From Paenibacillus illinoisensis NBRC 15959 (GTDB lineage: Bacteria > Bacillota > Bacilli > Paenibacillales > Paenibacillaceae), in NCBI RefSeq assembly GCF_004000925.1, contig NZ_BIME01000001.1, positions 62,001-126,000 on the forward strand: DNA of 64,000 bases, in the 5' to 3' direction. Below the pieces are notes generated by a model that worked only from the letters and a program-made list of their open reading frames with translations, made no database searches and had not been told where the DNA came from. Position numbers and translations under genes: made by a program. Numbering within the stretch: the stretch's first letter is position 1; each line of letters begins with the position of its first letter. Shown here piece by piece: positions 9,111 through 17,649 of the stretch.

Positions 9111-10850
9111 CTATTCAGGAACAGGAAAGCTGAGCTGCACAGACGTCCCGATATTTTCCTGACTACTCACAGAGAGACCATAATTTTCTCCATACATCGA
9201 TCGAATTCTTTCATGTACATTTTTCAGTCCCACTGATTTGTTATGCGGATTGGCCGTATACAGACCTTCATTAATGCTTTTCAGCTTCTCTTCGCTTATG
9301 CCTATACCATTATCATAAATAACAATGACCAGATTCCGCTCTTGCTTCTCTATCGTTATCCCTACCGTCCCCTTTTTCCTTTGACGAAGTCCATGCTGAA
9401 TGGCATTTTCGACGATAGGCTGCAAACATAATTTCAAAATCGGCCATTCCATTTGCACGTCAGGAGCAATGTCATAATGCAGTACATATCTGTTTTCATA
9501 ACGAATGGAGATGATGTAGAAATAATCATGCAGATGTTCAACTTCTCTCCATAGACTTACACGATCTTCTCCGTAGTCAATGACATATTTCAGTTGATTG
9601 GACAAAGAGTGAATCATGTCAGCGACTTCTTCCGCATCTTTGTCTACTGCATTCATGCGAATCACTTCAAGCGTGTTATACAGATAGTGCGGTCTGATTT
9701 GACTTTTTAGTGCATTTAGTTCAGTTTGCTTTTGCTTGATCTGAGCGATATAAGCTTCATCAATGTGGACTTGCAACCGCTCAACCATTCGATTGAATCC
9801 ATGGGTCAGTCTGCCTATTTCATCGTTGCTGGTTACAGGGAGTCTGGCACTCAGCTTCCCGGACTCCACTACGGCCATCTGCTTGATTAGCTTGCGAATA
9901 GGTGCTGCGAGCCGCCGTGAAAACCAAGCTCCCATGACAATTAATACAACGGTGCAAATGAGGATGGCCAGATATACGGTAGCCCTGGCGGAGAAAAGCT
10001 GTTCAAACAACCCTGCTCGGTGAATAATTGCAACTAATTGACCTTCAATAAAAGGGATGTCTTCCCGGAGTACCAGCATTTCAGCATCCTTGCTTTTGGA
10101 GATGAATTCATCCAGTGTTCTATCCTTTTGGTTGCTGAAGTACATCTCATCCTGATCATTGAGCAGAACTAATTCATCCTGAGTACCGAGAGAGAGCTCA
10201 TTCAGGAATTGCTGGAACATGGTGGTATCGACGTCCAGGAAGAGCGTTCCAACCACTTTAGGTTCACGTGTAAGACGTCCGGAGGTATCAATCAGATTGC
10301 GTGCAAGTGTAAATACTTCGCGTTTGGAACCAGTAAAGTAATCATCCTTATGCGTCGGAAAAAGCGCAGCCTTGGAAGGCTGGCTTCTCATCGTTTCTTT
10401 CCATTCATGAACCGGAAGTGCGTCCTCTGTCAGGCCTCTATTCTCTCTTTCTTGAGAGTAGATTTTGCCGTCTGACGATCTCATAAAATAAGCAGCTGAT
10501 ATATAATTGTCGCTAAACAATAATGTCTTCAGAAACGAGTCGATGGGAATTGAATTGATCTGCTCCAGCTCATTGACATTGAATGTCTGATTTTGATTTA
10601 TGTTTTCGGCCAAACCCTCGTAGCGTACGTTATACATGAGCTTGGAAATATCATTATATTGTTGAAAAGCTGAATTCAGATTGTAACTCATATACATAAT
10701 CATTTGTTGTTGATTACTCGTGGTGTACCGTTCCACGTAGCTTGAGAAGATTTGCACAGAGAAATAACTTAGCGCAAAGAGTGGGATTAGCCCCACCAAA
10801 ATAAAAGAAGCTGAAAATTTGACAAAAATGCTTTTGGTCAAGAAACGCAT
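9111..10850 (-). CDS. Sensor histidine kinase, YesM type
   Basis: A 579-residue membrane kinase: one N-terminal helix (about 12-35), a large extracellular Cache-like domain to about 285, a second helix, HAMP (about 310-365), a HisKA_7-type phosphoacceptor block containing LKSQIRPHYLYNTLE, and a C-terminal ATPase domain with NAIQHGLRQ (N box) and DNGIGIS (G box). It autophosphorylates on the His of RPHYLYN and passes phosphate to the regulator encoded 23 bp upstream. The pair stands between the importer and the GH88 gene, so it probably senses an extracellular uronic oligosaccharide or its binding protein complex. Confidence 0.9.
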   Translation of the reverse strand: MRFLTKSIFVKFSASFILVGLIPLFALSYFSVQIFSSYVERYTTSNQQQMIMYMSYNLNSAFQQYNDISKLMYNVRYEGLAENINQNQTFNVNELEQINSIPIDSFLKTLLFSDNYISAAYFMRSSDGKIYSQERENRGLTEDALPVHEWKETMRSQPSKAALFPTHKDDYFTGSKREVFTLARNLIDTSGRLTREPKVVGTLFLDVDTTMFQQFLNELSLGTQDELVLLNDQDEMYFSNQKDRTLDEFISKSKDAEMLVLREDIPFIEGQLVAIIHRAGLFEQLFSARATVYLAILICTVVLIVMGAWFSRRLAAPIRKLIKQMAVVESGKLSARLPVTSNDEIGRLTHGFNRMVERLQVHIDEAYIAQIKQKQTELNALKSQIRPHYLYNTLEVIRMNAVDKDAEEVADMIHSLSNQLKYVIDYGEDRVSLWREVEHLHDYFYIISIRYENRYVLHYDIAPDVQMEWPILKLCLQPIVENAIQHGLRQRKKGTVGITIEKQERNLVIVIYDNGIGISEEKLKSINEGLYTANPHNKSVGLKNVHERIRSMYGENYGLSVSSQENIGTSVQLSFPVPE

Positions 10851-10873
10851 GAAGGAAACACCTTCTTTATTCG

Positions 10874-12475
10874 TTATGTTTCGAACTGACGGAAAGACTG
10901 CCTATAGTCTTGCGGTACCTTTCCATATCTTTTCTTGAACATATCACTAAAGTGCCTTACGTTGTTGTAGCCCACACGATCGGCAATCTCATAAACCATG
11001 AGTTCCGTCTCCATAAGCAGCTTTAGCGCGTGACTCATACGCACTTCTGTGACGTAGTTTTTGAAATTTTGACCGGTGTGCTTTTTGAAGAAACTGCTGA
11101 AGTAGTAGGAGTTCATATAGACTAGGGCCGCCATGGATTCCAGTGTGATGTTACTGTCATAGTTTTCTTCAATATACGATTTGACTTTCGTAAGCAACGC
11201 ACGTTCTTTTCCTGACAACTTACTCGCAAGTTTCTGCTGCATTTCCGTTAACACGGCTTCGACTTCTTGAGCAACATCTGCATAAGAGACACAGTCAGTC
11301 CATTTTTCAAGCAAGCCTCGTTGGTAACCCTCTAACTCTCCACCGAATTTCTCCAATTCCTGAATCAACGTCAAAACTGCATTATATACTCCTGTAAGCA
11401 CGAGGTTTTTGTTGTTTCCCGCTTGTATCCTGATTTGTTCAAGGAGTTCCTTAATCAGCGGTTCGATCTTTTCTCGTTCCAAACACGTTAATGCATTTAC
11501 TAAATGGGATTGAAGAACGGTTATGGACCTGTACTCTTTATTCGTGTCCGTGAGTGCTTCCCCATAACGAATAACCTGATTAGTTCCCGTAAAGAACTTA
11601 CTATGAAGCGCTTTCAATGCTTCGCGGTAAGTTTCTTCTGCTTTCTCCATGCCTGCCATGCTCGTACCAACTCCGCACGAGACACTTAGCTTTAAATATT
11701 GCTGTAACCTATGACGAAGGTCTTGTGCTAATTGAAGAGGGTAATCCTTCTCCTCATGCTGAACCAGGATGGTAAACAATCCTTCCTTTTGAACTAGTAA
11801 GCCTGTTCCCTTCAACGGTTCCTGGTCCAATGTCTCTCGAATAATGTTGGACACTGCAAAGTTGACCAAGTGACGCTCGCGTTCTTCCCACCGGGAGGTG
11901 GCAGCATAATCGTCCATTTCCAAAACACAAACGGTAATAAATCGGCTAACTACGATCACACCCAACTGTATCAAATCAGCTATGGTATTCGTATCACCGT
12001 CCAGTAATCCGTCAAGAAGCTGCTCAATGGTATTGGCTCGATTTTTTTCTTCATAATAAGATAACATCTTTTTGTTCCGTTCACCGTCCGAGGTTTCGCG
12101 GATCATAGATACGGCTTTGCCAACTACCCTCTCCAGCTGAATTTTATTTATTGGCTTTACCAGATAATCCAGTGCCCCTAACTGAATCGCTTGACGTGCA
12201 TATCCAAACTCTTGAAAAGCACTAATAAATATAACCTTGCCGCTGTACCCTTGTTCATTCAACTCCGTAATCACATCTATCCCACTTCCACCTGGCATAC
12301 TGATATCGCTAATAATAAGTTGGGGATTATGTCTGGCTATCAAATCTCGTAGTTCGGTCCCATCATTAGCTTCAGCCACAATCCGGATTCCAAGCTGCTC
12401 CCAGGATATCAGCTTTTTTAATCCTCGCAATATGATGGGTTCATCATCTGCGAGTAATAGCTTTATGTATTCCAT
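10874..12475 (-). CDS. Response regulator, YesN type (REC + AraC output)
   Basis: A 533-residue cytoplasmic regulator. The receiver domain (about 1-125) has the acidic pair in LLLADDEP, phosphoacceptor Asp in LIISDISMPG and the conserved Lys in LVKPI. A long middle region of about 270 residues follows, then a C-terminal AraC double helix-turn-helix (about 430-530). The start at 12475 follows GGAAGGTGA; an earlier in-frame ATG lacks a site. It probably activates the two copies of the 71-bp element, thus the importer and GH88. It is the first gene of the kinase operon. Confidence 0.9.
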   Translation of the reverse strand: MEYIKLLLADDEPIILRGLKKLISWEQLGIRIVAEANDGTELRDLIARHNPQLIISDISMPGGSGIDVITELNEQGYSGKVIFISAFQEFGYARQAIQLGALDYLVKPINKIQLERVVGKAVSMIRETSDGERNKKMLSYYEEKNRANTIEQLLDGLLDGDTNTIADLIQLGVIVVSRFITVCVLEMDDYAATSRWEERERHLVNFAVSNIIRETLDQEPLKGTGLLVQKEGLFTILVQHEEKDYPLQLAQDLRHRLQQYLKLSVSCGVGTSMAGMEKAEETYREALKALHSKFFTGTNQVIRYGEALTDTNKEYRSITVLQSHLVNALTCLEREKIEPLIKELLEQIRIQAGNNKNLVLTGVYNAVLTLIQELEKFGGELEGYQRGLLEKWTDCVSYADVAQEVEAVLTEMQQKLASKLSGKERALLTKVKSYIEENYDSNITLESMAALVYMNSYYFSSFFKKHTGQNFKNYVTEVRMSHALKLLMETELMVYEIADRVGYNNVRHFSDMFKKRYGKVPQDYRQSFRQFET

Positions 12476-12686
12476 ACAATCACCTTCCTTAACTAGGCCG
12501 AAAATGAACAACTTAACTCTTCATAGAGAACATAGGGCACAACCTAAACTTCGATCTATACCAAAATGAACATAAGCACACAAAAGGAGATATGATCTTA
12601 TTGCATATCATTGTACGTTTTTTTTAGATTTTGTGCTGCACAATTTTCATTCGTCGATTATACAACGATATTGTTTCAGTAATCCT

Positions 12687-12723
12687 GAAACAACCCACGA
12701 CTTTTTGGGTTGTGGGTTGTTTC
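12687..12723. terminator. Hairpin after the GH88 gene
   Basis: A perfect 12-bp inverted repeat GAAACAACCCAC / GTGGGTTGTTTC with a 13-nt loop lies just past the stop codon of the minus-strand GH88 gene. There is no clear T-run on the minus side, so it may be a weak terminator or an mRNA 3' stabiliser. Confidence 0.5.
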
Positions 12724-12743
12724 TCTTCTTTATCGTTATCAAT

Positions 12744-13901
12744 CTACCAAATATATAAATCCGTACCTTTTAGTTTGAATATTGCTTCAATAAAAAAATA
12801 ATCTCCATAGATAATAGACTGATGGTGGCTTTTGGCGTGATACGCTGCCGAACCGTTTTGCAGAATACAATCGCAGCTGGTAGTCCAATCGGTTCTCAAC
12901 TGTTCTAGTGTTTGGAGCAGCTTCAACGCTGCATTCAGATATAACTGTTTCTCGTGAGTTCCAACAATCTTGGCGATCTCAATCAAGCCACAGGCAGCGA
13001 TGGCTGCTGCTGTTGAATCCTCCAGTACAGGTTCTGCCGGCTGCCTAAAATCAATAGGAATGATTCCGTGTTCAGGAATGTTCGCGATAAAATAGTGGGC
13101 TACTCGTTTAGCCGTATCCAGATACTCCTCTTTTTGCGTCCAGTTATAGCTCATCATAAAACCATACAATGCCCAGCTCTGTCCCCGAGTCCAAGAAGAA
13201 CCCTCCGCGTATCCCTGTCCCCCGTAGGTTTTGATGACCCCACCCACCGCCGGATCAAATTCAACAATATGGTTAACTGAACCGTCTGGTCTTACAAAGG
13301 TATTCATGGTGGTATCGGCATGTTTCATTGCAACGTGCTGAAAACGCGGATCTCCTGTTTCCTTGGAGGCCCAATATAAAAGTGGTATGTTAAGCATACA
13401 ATCAATGATCGCCCATCCCCTTGTGTCTTCACCCTCAATATCATTCCAGGCTCGGATGAATTCTCCTGCCGGATTGTACCGGCCAGCAAGCAGGTTGGCT
13501 GCATGCAGGGCCCTATTGCGGGAATCAGGATTCCTTGTAAGTTTATAATTCGCGACACTCGTCGGCAGCCACATAAATCCTACATCATGATGCAGCCCAT
13601 CAAATTTCTGGAAGCAGCTATCCAATTTCACTTCAGAGATTTGAGCAATTTGTTTGTATTTGGGTTCTCCGGTTGCATTAAACAACTGCCACATCATGCC
13701 TCCCCAGAATCCATTCGTCCACCAGCATATTCCGTCGTCAGCCGAATGGGTTGAATTATGGACTGATCTGTCATCATGTTCTCCATCAATAGTCGTATAT
13801 GGGATTTTGTTTTTGGATTTAACACTGACCCAATCCATTTTTGCTGTGATTTTGTCTACTACGTGATCTACCCATACCCTTTTGTCATCTAATGTAAGCA
13901 T
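12744..13901 (-). CDS. Unsaturated glucuronyl hydrolase, GH88
   Basis: A 385-residue alpha/alpha-barrel enzyme without signal peptide. The motifs WWTNGFWGGMMW, HHDVGFMWLP (catalytic-site Asp) and RAWNDIEGEDTRGWAIIDCMLN (second Asp) are typical of GH88 enzymes, which hydrate the double bond of delta-4,5-unsaturated uronic acids left by polysaccharide lyases and thereby split off the unsaturated sugar. It acts in the cytoplasm on imported oligosaccharides. It carries copy B of the 71-bp promoter element also found before the importer gene, linking the two functionally. GH105 is the nearest alternative family. Confidence 0.88.
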   Translation of the reverse strand: MLTLDDKRVWVDHVVDKITAKMDWVSVKSKNKIPYTTIDGEHDDRSVHNSTHSADDGICWWTNGFWGGMMWQLFNATGEPKYKQIAQISEVKLDSCFQKFDGLHHDVGFMWLPTSVANYKLTRNPDSRNRALHAANLLAGRYNPAGEFIRAWNDIEGEDTRGWAIIDCMLNIPLLYWASKETGDPRFQHVAMKHADTTMNTFVRPDGSVNHIVEFDPAVGGVIKTYGGQGYAEGSSWTRGQSWALYGFMMSYNWTQKEEYLDTAKRVAHYFIANIPEHGIIPIDFRQPAEPVLEDSTAAAIAACGLIEIAKIVGTHEKQLYLNAALKLLQTLEQLRTDWTTSCDCILQNGSAAYHAKSHHQSIIYGDYFFIEAIFKLKGTDLYIW

Positions 13902-13959
13902 ACAGCAGTCCTTCTTTCTTCTTGAGAAGTTGTCTTAGCCCATCTGGTACACATATCGA

Positions 13960-14030
13960 ATTTAGAATACCACTCGTCACGAAATGTCTGTATGTACTTT
14001 TTTAAGCTTCCTATGCTATAAATTTAAGAA
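13960..14030 (-). promoter_or_regulatory. Shared promoter element, copy B (GH88)
   Basis: Gap-free counterpart of the element at 9000-9070, equal in length (71 bp). Conserved parts on the minus strand are TTCTTAAATTTA at the far end, GCTT-AAAAAGT-CATACA next to the -35 position, and the -10 box TATTCT (13964-13969). Only the 11-bp spacer region upstream of the -10 is fully divergent, so conservation is confined to likely contact sites. Confidence 0.65.
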
Positions 14031-14126
14031 CTTACGTGAAGGCAGAGCGAAGTCACCTTTATCCGAAACCACTAATCCTATAAATGCTTATATTAGCTCA
14101 AGAAGATCAGAATCGTGCTTCAAAAT

Positions 14127-14159
14127 GAAAAAGAGCAGCTGCACGCTGCAGCTACTCTT
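14127..14159 (-). terminator. Terminator of the small membrane-protein gene
   Basis: On the minus strand AAGAGTAGCTGCA and TGCAGCTGCTCTT form a 13-bp stem (one mismatch) with a 3-nt loop, followed by T-rich sequence. It begins at the stop codon of the small gene at 14159-14356. Confidence 0.7.
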
Positions 14160-14356
14160 CATTGATCTCTATTATGTAACGCTTCAAGGATGAATAACTT
14201 CTTATTGAAAAGATTTGCAGCCTCACTGCAACCTAGTCCCCTGACTCTTTTTTTTTGATCCAAGACCTCAACTATTCTTTCAAGCTTCATATAGATCGCA
14301 CGCAAGTAAACAACAATAAAGAGCAAACCCAAAATTAAGGATGATAGCGAGCATAT
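14159..14356 (-). CDS. Small membrane protein, no ATG in frame
   Basis: An open frame of 65 codons with one hydrophobic helix (about residues 3-20, ending LLFIVVYLRAIYM) and a charged C-terminal half (KLERIVEVLDQKKRV, then NKKLFILEALHNRDQ). It is preceded by GGAGGAGG and followed directly by a terminator, both signs of a real gene. The difficulty is the start. The ATG at the correct distance (14354) opens a different frame that ends after 24 codons; the long frame offers only ATA (14356), ATT or TTG. Either a rare start codon is used or a one-base indel has occurred. Function unknown. Confidence 0.5.
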   Translation of the reverse strand: MCSLSSLILGLLFIVVYLRAIYMKLERIVEVLDQKKRVRGLGCSEAANLFNKKLFILEALHNRDQ

Positions 14357-14481
14357 ATTCCCTCCTCCATTAAATCCTTAATTATTAGTTACAAGCTCAT
14401 GGATAAACCATTTCACACTCTAATTATACATAAAAAGGTAAATGTATGCAGGAAGCTTCTGTTGACCTATGCAGTGGTTGA

Positions 14482-14526
14482 TAAAAATAAAAAACCGATA
14501 AACCCCATCTCTCAGGGTCTATCGGT
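14482..14526 (-). terminator. Terminator of the GNAT gene
   Basis: On the minus strand ACCGATA and TATCGGT (with further pairing of GACCC with GGGTT) precede a run of six T plus ATTTTT, after the stop of the acetyltransferase at 14556. Confidence 0.8.
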
Positions 14527-14555
14527 AACGCACATATCCGAGCTAATCAGATCAC

Positions 14556-15026
14556 TTATAATGTTTTCAAATACCAAGTATCACATGCATAATGTTCAGA
14601 TCCATTCAAGGGCTTGTCTAATGCAATAAATCCATTTTTGGCATAGAACTTGTTGGCTGCCGTCATATTGCTCAGGGTTTCCAGGTAACATTGTTCATAA
14701 TGATCTTTCGCATAATCAAGGACAACCTGCAGTAATTCACTTGAGATCCCTGTACCTCTGGTTTCTTGGAATGCATACATCTTTTGCAGCTCACAAATCT
14801 GAGGATAACCGTCAATCGGACCAATACCGCAGCCCGCTACGACCACAGCATCTTGCTCAACTACCCAATATTTAGACCCCGCATTCTGGTACAGATTATA
14901 GAAGTCTCCCAAATGTGGATCTGTCCAGGCTGTCCCTGGTTTGTTCGCACCAAATTCGATCAAACACGTTCTGATCAGATGTTCCACCTGTTGATTATCT
15001 CTTTCTTCAATCTCTCTGATCAACAT
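14556..15026 (-). CDS. GNAT-family N-acetyltransferase
   Basis: A 156-residue protein with the GNAT fold. The acetyl-CoA binding region is the ELQKMYAFQETRGTGISSELL stretch (R/Q-x-x-G-x-G/S type loop), and the C-terminal AANKFYAKNGF segment is typical of the family. Substrate is not evident. The ATG at 15026 is preferred over the upstream start because ACGGAGG lies 9 nt before it and the first 21 residues of the longer form look non-coding. It stands between a small membrane-protein gene and a uvrA-like gene. Confidence 0.8.
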   Translation of the reverse strand: MLIREIEERDNQQVEHLIRTCLIEFGANKPGTAWTDPHLGDFYNLYQNAGSKYWVVEQDAVVVAGCGIGPIDGYPQICELQKMYAFQETRGTGISSELLQVVLDYAKDHYEQCYLETLSNMTAANKFYAKNGFIALDKPLNGSEHYACDTWYLKTL

Positions 15027-15116
15027 AGAAGTAAACCTCCGTAAGTATGTTTCTGTTCCATTAAGTAAACAGTCATTAGACGTTCTCAATCATATGGCTG
15101 GACAGCCAATAATGTT

Positions 15117-17378
15117 TCAATTCATAGACAAGTATCGCCCAGTAATCGACTGTTCTGCACGGATGATCTGTGAAGGAATACCTTCATATACAACTTGTCC
15201 CCCCTTGCTTCCTCCATCCGGTCCCATATCGATAATCCAATCGGCCTGGCTGATCACATCGAGATTATGCTCAATCACAATAACCGTGTTGCCTGCATCC
15301 ACGAGACGGTTCATGATATCCAGAAGATGACCGATATCCGACATATGAAGACCTGTCGTTGGTTCGTCCATTACATAAATACTACCTTTTTTGTGCAGTT
15401 CACTTGCAAGTTTGATTCTTTGGCATTCCCCGCCTGAGAGTGTGCTTAACGGCTGGCCAAGTGTAATATAGTTCAATCCGACATCGCTCATCGCCTGAAG
15501 CTTGCGTACCACTTCTTTTAATTGAAAAAACTCGAGCGCTTGCTCAACGGTCATCTCCAGCACTTCAGCAATCGACTTGCCACCAAGTTTGTATTCCAAC
15601 ACTTCGTCTTTGAACCTTCTGCCTTCGCATACATCGCATGGCAGCTTCACGCTGTCCAGAAAGGAAAGGTCTGTATATAAGACACCAAGTCCTTGGCAGT
15701 TGTCACACGCTCCCTTGGAATTGAAGCTGAACAAGCCCTGATTCACCTTATTTTCCTTTGCAAACGCTTTGCGCACGTCATCCATAATGCCCGTGTATGT
15801 TGCCGGGTTCGACCGTGTGGATACACCGACTGCTGACTGGTCGATTACTATTGCATCTGCATGCTGACTGAGAAACACTTCGTTGATAAGCGTACTTTTT
15901 CCCGATCCGGCAACACCTGTGACGACAGTAAGCACTCCGGTCGGAATATCAACACTTACATTCTGCAAGTTATGCAAAGTTGCATCTTTAATAAGCAGTT
16001 TGCCAGATGGCTGCCTGCAGTCGTGTTTTAATTGCAAAGGCCGCTTCATGTGTCTGCCAGTCAGAGTGCCAGATTCCAGCAATCCACTGAAACTTCCTTC
16101 ATATACAATGGTACCACCGCGTTTACCAGCGTAAGGTCCGACGTCCACGATATGGTCCGCAACCTTGATGACATCCGGATCGTGCTCAACAACAATCACG
16201 GTGTTACCTTTGTTGCGCAGCTTTTGAAGCAATTCATTCAATCGGTGTACGTCACGAGGGTGCAAGCCAACACTGGGCTCATCGAAGATATAGGTGACAT
16301 CGACAAGGCTGCCGCTTAGGTGCTTCACCATTTTGACACGCTGCGACTCGCCGCCGGATAACGTATCTGTCTCACGATCCAATGTCAGGTAGTCCAGTCC
16401 AATATCCACTAGATGCTGCAGTCGTTCCAACAAAGACTTAATGACCGGTGCTGCAACTGCATCATTCATTTCCCGGATGGTGCGAATAAGCTGGCCCACT
16501 TCCATGGCAGACATCTCCGCAATATTCAGTCCATGAATTCTGCAACTGAGTGCTGCCTGACTAAGTCGCGCACCGTTACAGCTGGAGCAAGGACCTTCAG
16601 AGATAAACGGCATAACCGCTTTTTGAGTACGTTCCGATTTCGTCTTCACATCCTGCTTGATGTACTTGTTCGTGAATTTCTCAATAACACCTTCTACGGT
16701 AATATTCGTTGCTTTACCAGCGAAATCCATCTTTACTTTTCTTGCCTTACCATATAAAAGAAGGTCCAATTCCGCTTCCGAGTATTCACTTAACTTCTTA
16801 TTGGGATCAAAGTCTCCTGATTGCAGCACCATGTTCCAATCCCAGCCATCCACGGCATAATCCGGGAGCATCAGCGCCCCTTCGTTTAGAGATTTCTCCA
16901 TGTCCACAGCCTTGCTCATATCCACGCCAAGTCTGCGTCCGATTCCGTTGCACTCAGGACACATGCCTTGCGGATCATTAAACGAGAACATGTTTACTGG
17001 CCCGACATAAGGCTGTCCAACGCGAGAGAATAGAAGACGAAGGATAGGTGAAATATCGGTGATTGTTCCCATTGTGGAGTGAGATCCGCCGCCGAGCCGC
17101 TTCTGATCCACAATCACGGCCATGCTCAGATTTTCAATGGCATCGGTATCTGGCTGGGGAACACGAGGCAGAAACGTACGAACGAACATACTGAAGTTTT
17201 CGTTCAACAATCGAGTGGATTCTGCCGCAATTGTATCAAAGACAATCGATGACTTGCCGGATCCGGATACTCCGGTGAAGATCGTAATTTTACGCTTGGG
17301 GATGCGCAAAGAAACGTTCTTGAGGTTGTTCTCCCTTGCACCAGTGAGTACGATGTACTCCTGATTAGATTCGCTCAT
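15117..17378 (-). CDS. UvrA-like ATPase (short class)
   Basis: A 753-residue ABC-type ATPase with two nucleotide-binding domains: Walker A FTGVSGSGKSS near residue 35 and VTGVAGSGKST near 485, with signature motifs DTLSGGESQRVKM and STLSGGECQRIKLA. Zinc-type cysteine pairs are visible at CPEC, CSSC, CDNC and CDVC. Housekeeping UvrA is about 940-960 residues. The roughly 200-residue shortfall in the first half fits UvrA2-type proteins that lack the UvrB-binding insertion and are linked to drug or damage tolerance rather than core nucleotide excision. Strong CGGAGGG site before the ATG. Confidence 0.85.
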   Translation of the reverse strand: MSESNQEYIVLTGARENNLKNVSLRIPKRKITIFTGVSGSGKSSIVFDTIAAESTRLLNENFSMFVRTFLPRVPQPDTDAIENLSMAVIVDQKRLGGGSHSTMGTITDISPILRLLFSRVGQPYVGPVNMFSFNDPQGMCPECNGIGRRLGVDMSKAVDMEKSLNEGALMLPDYAVDGWDWNMVLQSGDFDPNKKLSEYSEAELDLLLYGKARKVKMDFAGKATNITVEGVIEKFTNKYIKQDVKTKSERTQKAVMPFISEGPCSSCNGARLSQAALSCRIHGLNIAEMSAMEVGQLIRTIREMNDAVAAPVIKSLLERLQHLVDIGLDYLTLDRETDTLSGGESQRVKMVKHLSGSLVDVTYIFDEPSVGLHPRDVHRLNELLQKLRNKGNTVIVVEHDPDVIKVADHIVDVGPYAGKRGGTIVYEGSFSGLLESGTLTGRHMKRPLQLKHDCRQPSGKLLIKDATLHNLQNVSVDIPTGVLTVVTGVAGSGKSTLINEVFLSQHADAIVIDQSAVGVSTRSNPATYTGIMDDVRKAFAKENKVNQGLFSFNSKGACDNCQGLGVLYTDLSFLDSVKLPCDVCEGRRFKDEVLEYKLGGKSIAEVLEMTVEQALEFFQLKEVVRKLQAMSDVGLNYITLGQPLSTLSGGECQRIKLASELHKKGSIYVMDEPTTGLHMSDIGHLLDIMNRLVDAGNTVIVIEHNLDVISQADWIIDMGPDGGSKGGQVVYEGIPSQIIRAEQSITGRYLSMN

Positions 17379-17404
17379 GCGTTAGAACCCTCCGATTTAT
17401 TTAT

Positions 17405-17599
17405 TCATAGAATACAGCCATAACTTGGACATTCAAGTTTAACTTTATTGAGACGGATCCATCTTGATTTTCTATGGGTGTAGACGGTTGTGGGATTAGA
17501 CACCATGTAATGACGTTTAGATTGTAAGACACCATTTAGAGCTGTGTCAACGAACCTGTATTCTTTTCCCGAAAAAGCGTACGTAACAAGCTGAGGCAT
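17405..17599 (-). CDS. Hypothetical 64-residue protein upstream of the uvrA-like gene
   Basis: I do not recognise this protein. It is basic, has no membrane segment and contains the GKEYRFVDTALNGVL and TVYTHRKSRWIRLNK stretches. The ATG follows TAGGAGATAAAAT, a proper ribosome site. The stop lies 26 bp before the start of the uvrA-like gene on the same strand, so the two may be cotranscribed. The frame could still be chance. Confidence 0.5.
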   Translation of the reverse strand: MPQLVTYAFSGKEYRFVDTALNGVLQSKRHYMVSNPTTVYTHRKSRWIRLNKVKLECPSYGCIL

Positions 17600-17649
17600 A
17601 TTTTATCTCCTAATGGTTCACCTTATCTGAGAAGAGAGGTGTACCTACT

